From: an uncultured Candidatus Saccharibacteria bacterium
GTDB taxonomy: Bacteria; Patescibacteriota; Saccharimonadia; Saccharimonadales; Saccharimonadaceae
Assembly: GCA_937981355.1 (NCBI GenBank)
Contig: CALJPD010000001.1
Span: 1 to 52,084, forward strand
Direction of reading: 5' to 3'
Length of the DNA: 52,084 nucleotides
The number at the start of each line of letters is the position of its first letter. The first letter of the stretch is position 1. Position numbers and translations under genes: made by a program. Shown one piece after another: positions 48,343 to 52,084 of this stretch. The notes below the pieces were generated by a model. It was not told the origin of the DNA. It did not search any database and saw nothing but the letters and a program-made list of their open reading frames with translations.

Positions 48343-49011
48343 ATGAAGACAGCAATTCTCATTGATGGCGGATTTTATCGAAAACGAGCCCAGAAATGTC
48401 TGGGTGAGAAAACGCCAGCCGAACGAGCAGATGAACTCTATAGATATTGTTGGCGACATCTGATAGACAAGAGGAGTGGTGAAAGAGTCCAATGTGAGCT
48501 GTATCGTATTTTCTACTACGATTGTCCTCCGATAGCAAAACAGATTTACCATCCACTCCTCAAAAAGAGTATTGACCTTGGGCGCAGTGATAAGAAAGTC
48601 TGGGCGGAGCAGTTCTTCCGTGAATTGGCCAGAAAGCGAAAACTCGCATTACGGATGGGTGAGCTCAACGACGCAGCGACTTACTATAATCTTAAGCCAG
48701 AAGTAACAAAGAAAATTCTTGACAACAAAATAGGTATAGCTGATTTAACAGAGAAAGATCTCAAACTATCTCTCCAACAAAAAGGTGTTGATATGCGGAT
48801 TGGCTTGGATATTGCCTCAATGGCATATAAACAGCAGGTCGAACGAATCATTCTGATTGCAGGCGATAGCGACTTTGTGCCTGCTGCAAAATTAGCCCGC
48901 CGAGAGGGGATTGACTTTATTCTTGATCCGCTTGGCCATCATATCAGAGATAGTCTTAGTTTGCATATTGATGGGCTACAGATAAAAGATGACCATTTTC
49001 GCATTATATAA
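48343..49011 (+). CDS. NYN-domain (PIN-like) ribonuclease family protein
   Basis: A 222-aa protein of the NYN/DUF88 (LabA-like) family of PIN-like nucleases, which cut RNA with a cluster of acidic residues. Visible motifs are MKTAILIDGGFYRKRA (first Asp), KGVDMRIGLDIASMAYK (middle Asp residues) and ILIAGDSDFVPAAKLARREG (DSDF motif), followed by a typical end with LDPLGHHIRDSLSLHIDG. The central insertion (KKILDNKIGIADLTEKDL) is common in this branch. AAAGGTAGGA precedes the ATG. Expression is probably controlled by the terminator in its leader. Members act in RNA turnover and in defence systems; which applies here is unknown. Confidence 0.85.
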   Translation: MKTAILIDGGFYRKRAQKCLGEKTPAERADELYRYCWRHLIDKRSGERVQCELYRIFYYDCPPIAKQIYHPLLKKSIDLGRSDKKVWAEQFFRELARKRKLALRMGELNDAATYYNLKPEVTKKILDNKIGIADLTEKDLKLSLQQKGVDMRIGLDIASMAYKQQVERIILIAGDSDFVPAAKLARREGIDFILDPLGHHIRDSLSLHIDGLQIKDDHFRII

Positions 49012-49038
49012 AAAAGCCTCTTGACCTGTTGCAAGAGG
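49010..49038 (-). terminator. Terminator of tRNA-Asp, overlapping the end of the NYN gene
   Basis: CCTCTTG (49017-49023) and CAAGAGG (49032-49038) form a 7-bp stem with an 8-nt loop; on the reverse strand it is followed by C and six T. Confidence 0.75.
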
Positions 49039-49056
49039 GTATGTCGTATCCAATAC

Positions 49057-49134
49057 TGGCGCGCTCGACCGGATTCGAACCGGCGATCTTCTCCGTGACA
49101 GGGAGACGTGATAGGCCATCTTCACTACGAGCGC
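49057..49134 (-). tRNA. tRNA-Asp (anticodon GTC)
   Basis: Reverse strand: acceptor GCGCTCG with CGAGCGC, anticodon stem CTCCC/GGGAG-like with loop CTGTCAC (anticodon GTC), T arm CCGG-TTCGAAT-CCGG, discriminator G and encoded CCA. Confidence 0.95.
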
Positions 49135-49302
49135 ATAGGCTAGATCAATAATAGCAGCAATTACCAAAAATCGCAAGAGGTTTGTAGAGGAATCGTAGAA
49201 CCATAGTCTTGTACCACGCTGCAGCAAGGTCGCTCATCTACAGGCTATCGCGCCGCGCTGCCTTCCATTTTCGCCTCGCCTCTAGTATAATATAGCGGTG
49301 AT

Positions 49303-49378
49303 GCCGCTGTAGCTCAGTTGGTAGAGCGGCGCTTTCGTAAAGCGTAGGTCACCGGTTCGAGTCCGGTCAGCGGCTCCA
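49303..49378 (+). tRNA. tRNA-Thr (anticodon CGT)
   Basis: Acceptor GCCGCTG with CAGCGGC, D arm GCTC/GAGC, anticodon stem GCGCT/AGCGT with loop TTCGTAA (anticodon CGT), T arm ACCGG-TTCGAGT-CCGGT, and encoded CCA. TATAAT at 49286-49291 lies upstream. The next start codon follows 7 nt after CCA. Confidence 0.96.
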
Positions 49379-49385
49379 TTTGTTT

Positions 49386-49772
49386 ATGACCAAAGAGAAG
49401 AAGGATTTTTTGCGCACTCCTCTCCGCACGATCGCGGCCGATCGGCCGTTCTTTGCGGCGCTGATTGGCGTGTTTGTCGCGGGAATCATCTATATGCTGG
49501 TGATGGGCTTCACGCTGCAGGTGCGCGATGTGCAGGTTTATGTGCGCTACACCGCCTTTGGCGAGGCACATTTTTATAAGAGTTATTGGTATTATTTACT
49601 CAGTTTTGTGTTGTTTGGTGCGCTGGTAATGGTGGTGCACATTGGCCTGATGGTTAAGCTGTATAGCCTGCAGCGCCGCCAGACAGCGCTTTTTGTGGGG
49701 GCGGCAGCAGTATTGGTGCTGCTGGTTGCTGCCTCGTATGGATTAGCAGTAATGCACCTGGCGTATCGATAA
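49386..49772 (+). CDS. Unknown membrane protein (128 aa), cotranscribed with tRNA-Thr
   Basis: ATG 49386 lies only 7 nt after the tRNA CCA end (TTTGTTT between) and has no ribosome binding site; the TTG two codons earlier is less likely. After a short basic start (MTKEKKDFLRTPLR) there are three membrane helices: PFFAALIGVFVAGIIYMLVM, YYLLSFVLFGALVMVVHIGL and ALFVGAAAVLVLLVAASYGL. The loop between the first two (QVYVRYTAFGEAHFYKSYW) faces one side. No family recognised. Its stop is followed at once by the glycosyltransferase gene, so it may work with that enzyme. Confidence 0.75.
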   Translation: MTKEKKDFLRTPLRTIAADRPFFAALIGVFVAGIIYMLVMGFTLQVRDVQVYVRYTAFGEAHFYKSYWYYLLSFVLFGALVMVVHIGLMVKLYSLQRRQTALFVGAAAVLVLLVAASYGLAVMHLAYR

Positions 49773-51479
49773 ATGAATCACAACGATCTCGAGCTGCCCA
49801 TGGGCAAGCGCACTCTCCTCTACCGATTATTTGAAATTCTCCCAGCATTCTTGAGCTATGGGATGCTAATACTCTTCATCATCTTATCTTTGATCAATCC
49901 ACTGTGGGCGTCTATCTACCTTCTTGTCTTGGTGATGAGTGTGATTGTCCGCTCGGTTGGCATTGCCTACCGCACTCTAACGGGCCATCACCAGCTGGAG
50001 AAGGCGCAGATAGTCAACTGGCGGCAGCGTCTGGAGCAGCTCGAAGACCCAGTAGCAAGCTATGCTGCCATCCAGCAGCAGCCATTGCCTAGGCGTCATC
50101 AGCGCGAATTTCACGCCCAAGAGCATCGCGAGAATCTCCGCCTTATGGCGGCCGACCCAGCGAGCTTTCCGCGACCATCGCAACTCTACCAAGCAGTGAT
50201 TGTGGCGGCGTACAATGAGTCGTATGATGTCTTGCAGCCCACCATCGAGTCGGTCAAGAATACGACATACAACAACAAACAGATCATCCTCGTCCTTGCC
50301 TACGAGGAGCGTGGTGGGGTGGATATTGCCCGCACAGCCGCTCGCCTCCAGCAGGAGTATGGCGATGTATTCTTCACCTTCCAGACTATCATGCACCCTA
50401 AGGACATGCCTGATGAGGTGATTGGTAAGGGCGGTAACATCACCTATGCTGGTAAGCAGCTCCAGCGCTATTGCGACGAGCAGGGAATTGCCTACAGTGA
50501 TGTGATGATCACTACGCTCGACAGCGACAACCGCCCATATCCATCATACTTTGACTATGTGGCGTATGAGTATATCGTTCACCCCGAGCGCAAGCGTTTG
50601 TCGTACCAGCCGATTGCACTATACTTCGGTAACATCTGGGATGCCCCAGCGCCGATGCGGGTGATTGCGACGGGTAACTCCTTCTGGACGATCATCAGCA
50701 GTATGCGCCCCCACACACTGCGCAACTTTGCCTCGCACTCACAGCCAATGGACGCGCTGGTGGAGATGAACTTCTGGAGCACACGCAGCATTGTGGAAGA
50801 TGGCCATCAATACTGGCGCAGCTACTTCTACTTTGCGGGAGACTACAGTGTTTTGCCCATCCATGTGCCTATCTACCAAGATGCCGTGATGGACAACACC
50901 TTCTGGGGGACAGTGGTAGCGCAGTTTAAGCAGCTCCGACGCTGGAGCTACGGCGCGTCGGATATCCCATATGTGGCAATGCGCACCTTTACGCGGCGGC
51001 GCAATGTGCCATTTGCTGAAGTGTTTGCCCGCTTCATACGCTTGCTCGATGGGCATGTCACATTGGCAGTGATGTCCTTTTTGGTCACCTTTGGTGGGTG
51101 GGTGCCACTGTTGATCAACCAAGAATCATCACGCAGTTATGCGGTGCATATGCTGCCTGAGGTGATTAGCAATTTGCAGCGCTTCGCGATGATCGGTATC
51201 TTTATCACCGTCTTCTTGATGCTCAAAATGTTGCCACTCCGCCCCGAGCGCTACAAGCGCCGGCGCAGCTTTGCCATGGTGGCGCAGTGGATTCTTATGC
51301 CCGTCACGTCCATTTGCTTTAGTGCGATTGGTGCCTTTAATGCCCAGACGCACCTGGCGTTTGGTCGCTACCTCGATAAATTTGATGTAACCGTCAAAGC
51401 CACTACCGGCTCGCGCGACCGCGCCAAAGCCGCCAAACAAGCTCAAAAAGCCGCCAAAAAGCAGCGCAAAAAGGAATAG
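49773..51479 (+). CDS. Membrane-bound family 2 glycosyltransferase
   Basis: A processive-type GT2 enzyme, like cellulose or hyaluronan synthases, that would polymerise or transfer sugars across the membrane. The 568-aa protein has two N-terminal membrane helices (about residues 20-75), a cytoplasmic catalytic domain with VIVAAYNESYDVLQPTI, LDSDNRP (D250 and D252, metal and UDP-sugar), EDGHQYWR (catalytic Asp) and QLRRW, then three to four C-terminal helices (HVTLAVMSFLVTFGGWVPLL and others) and a basic Lys/Ala tail. All four motifs are present. Start codon touches the stop of the gene before, so translation is coupled. Product unknown; surface glycan or capsule is inference. Confidence 0.9.
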   Translation: MNHNDLELPMGKRTLLYRLFEILPAFLSYGMLILFIILSLINPLWASIYLLVLVMSVIVRSVGIAYRTLTGHHQLEKAQIVNWRQRLEQLEDPVASYAAIQQQPLPRRHQREFHAQEHRENLRLMAADPASFPRPSQLYQAVIVAAYNESYDVLQPTIESVKNTTYNNKQIILVLAYEERGGVDIARTAARLQQEYGDVFFTFQTIMHPKDMPDEVIGKGGNITYAGKQLQRYCDEQGIAYSDVMITTLDSDNRPYPSYFDYVAYEYIVHPERKRLSYQPIALYFGNIWDAPAPMRVIATGNSFWTIISSMRPHTLRNFASHSQPMDALVEMNFWSTRSIVEDGHQYWRSYFYFAGDYSVLPIHVPIYQDAVMDNTFWGTVVAQFKQLRRWSYGASDIPYVAMRTFTRRRNVPFAEVFARFIRLLDGHVTLAVMSFLVTFGGWVPLLINQESSRSYAVHMLPEVISNLQRFAMIGIFITVFLMLKMLPLRPERYKRRRSFAMVAQWILMPVTSICFSAIGAFNAQTHLAFGRYLDKFDVTVKATTGSRDRAKAAKQAQKAAKKQRKKE

Positions 51480-51506
51480 AATTCGCGCTTTTGTAGCGGC
51501 ATATAT

Positions 51507-51532
51507 AACCGGCCAGAGAATGGCCGGTTTTT
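51507..51532 (+). terminator. Terminator after the glycosyltransferase gene
   Basis: AACCGGCCA (51507-51515) and TGGCCGGTT (51521-51529), perfect 9-bp stem with a 5-nt loop, followed by T residues. Confidence 0.92.
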
Positions 51533-52084
51533 GTATTGGCGAGGATTGGAGCGTAGAGTGTCAGCTATCTTAATATTCTCTGCCGTCCTTGGCTGGGGGC
51601 TATAAGAGTTGCGGTGCTTAGAGTAGAATTTCTCATGTTGACGGGTGGTCTGGTGGGGCTTTGTGGTAGATTTATACTCCGCTGAAGAGTGAGAGAGGAG
51701 GGGCGGTACTGAAAAGTAGGTAAGACTCTGGCGCTAGAAGGCCGTTCATCAGTGGTATTTCGTTCACATCTCTTGTGTATATGGACCTCTTATGTCTCTG
51801 CTTTGTCTGTGGGGGGTTCAATAAAGCGTAGCATCGCTTCATTAACTTTGCGAGAAGGGAACTGGCATGTGTGTTATTGGCGTCGCTGAGGCTGTTGATT
51901 TGCTAGCTCAGAGGCAGGGTCGTCTTGGGGTTATAGTGCCAAGAATGAGCGGCTCGTAGGGTTTATAGTGGCAATGCGAGTAGGGTACTCTGGAAGATTT
52001 TACAGAGGCCAGACCTAACCTTAAAAACAAACTGCAACAAACCATCCCAAGCTCTAGCCGGGCGTTAGCCCGGCTGGTACTGTG
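51533..52084. other. Right end without a recognised gene
   Basis: No supportable frame. A perfect 8-bp GC-rich hairpin (AGCCGGGC, 52056-52063, with GCCCGGCT, 52068-52075, loop GTTA) lies near the edge without a T run. I compared the stretch by memory with rnpB, tmRNA and SRP RNA signatures and found no match. It could be the start of an RNA gene that continues outside the window. Confidence 0.4.

Noticed and set aside
51533..52084. tmRNA, RNase P RNA or SRP RNA at the right end or in the deserts
   Set aside because: None of the conserved segments I know (such as GAGGAAAGTC and ACAGAAA for RNase P) is visible; a covariance-model search would decide.
1..52084. CRISPR array or prophage
   Set aside because: No regular direct repeats with spacers, no cas genes, and no phage structural genes.
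1..52084. UGA recoding as in Gracilibacteria/SR1
   Set aside because: Known genes end normally at TGA (for example pilM and pilD) and have no internal TGA.

Overview
The window looks like chromosomal DNA of a Patescibacteria/CPR member, most likely a Saccharibacteria (TM7) relative. This is inferred from the gene set and its style: RNase J, FtsK, a PilM-N-O-B-T-C type IV pilus locus, many lineage-type hypothetical proteins, few biosynthetic genes, and UGA used as an ordinary stop. No 16S rRNA gene is present, so the placement is not proven. Coding DNA has medium GC with standard code 11; several intergenic blocks are much more AT-rich.

Layout. 1-5202: end of a YhgE/Pip-type membrane protein, two small unknown genes and RNase J. 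5274-6683: a tiny membrane peptide and an AT-rich reverse-strand pair consisting of a Panacea-domain (DUF4065) protein and an unknown partner, a candidate toxin-antitoxin operon. 7020-13505: FtsK, a 591-aa unknown, prephenate dehydratase and an MFS transporter. 13728-14866: rpsL-rpsG behind a structured leader of about 200 nt. 15422-16208: a leader peptide overlapping an unknown gene. 16275-19076: a 2.8-kb gene desert with strong G-over-C skew. 19175-20885: rpsF-ssb-rpsR-efp. 20989-22641: a second desert. 22654-25481: tlyA, a broken CPBP protease gene and ychF.

25883-35306: a large secreted surface protein followed by pilM-pilN-pilO-small protein-pilB-pilT-pilC. 35509-39787: tRNA-Arg, a frameshifted DUF2268 protease gene, small unknowns, and a PH-domain protein overlapping a SurA/PrsA-like foldase. 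40057-45907: major pilin, prepilin peptidase, an unknown gene and four minor pilin genes. Together the two pilus blocks encode a nearly complete pilus: subunits, processing enzyme, platform, and extension and retraction motors. 46215-51479: a Xer recombinase, a NUDIX hydrolase, ndk, a NYN-domain nuclease behind a promoter-proximal terminator, tRNA-Asp, tRNA-Thr, and a membrane protein with a family 2 glycosyltransferase.

Two themes stand out. At least twelve genes have a -10 box (usually TGNTATAMT) only 6-9 nt before the start codon and no ribosome binding site, so they are probably translated from leaderless mRNAs; ribosomal and several housekeeping genes use normal Shine-Dalgarno leaders. 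A palindromic element of about 140 bp occurs twice, in opposite orientations, with matching base changes in its inner hairpin, which looks like a miniature inverted-repeat element.
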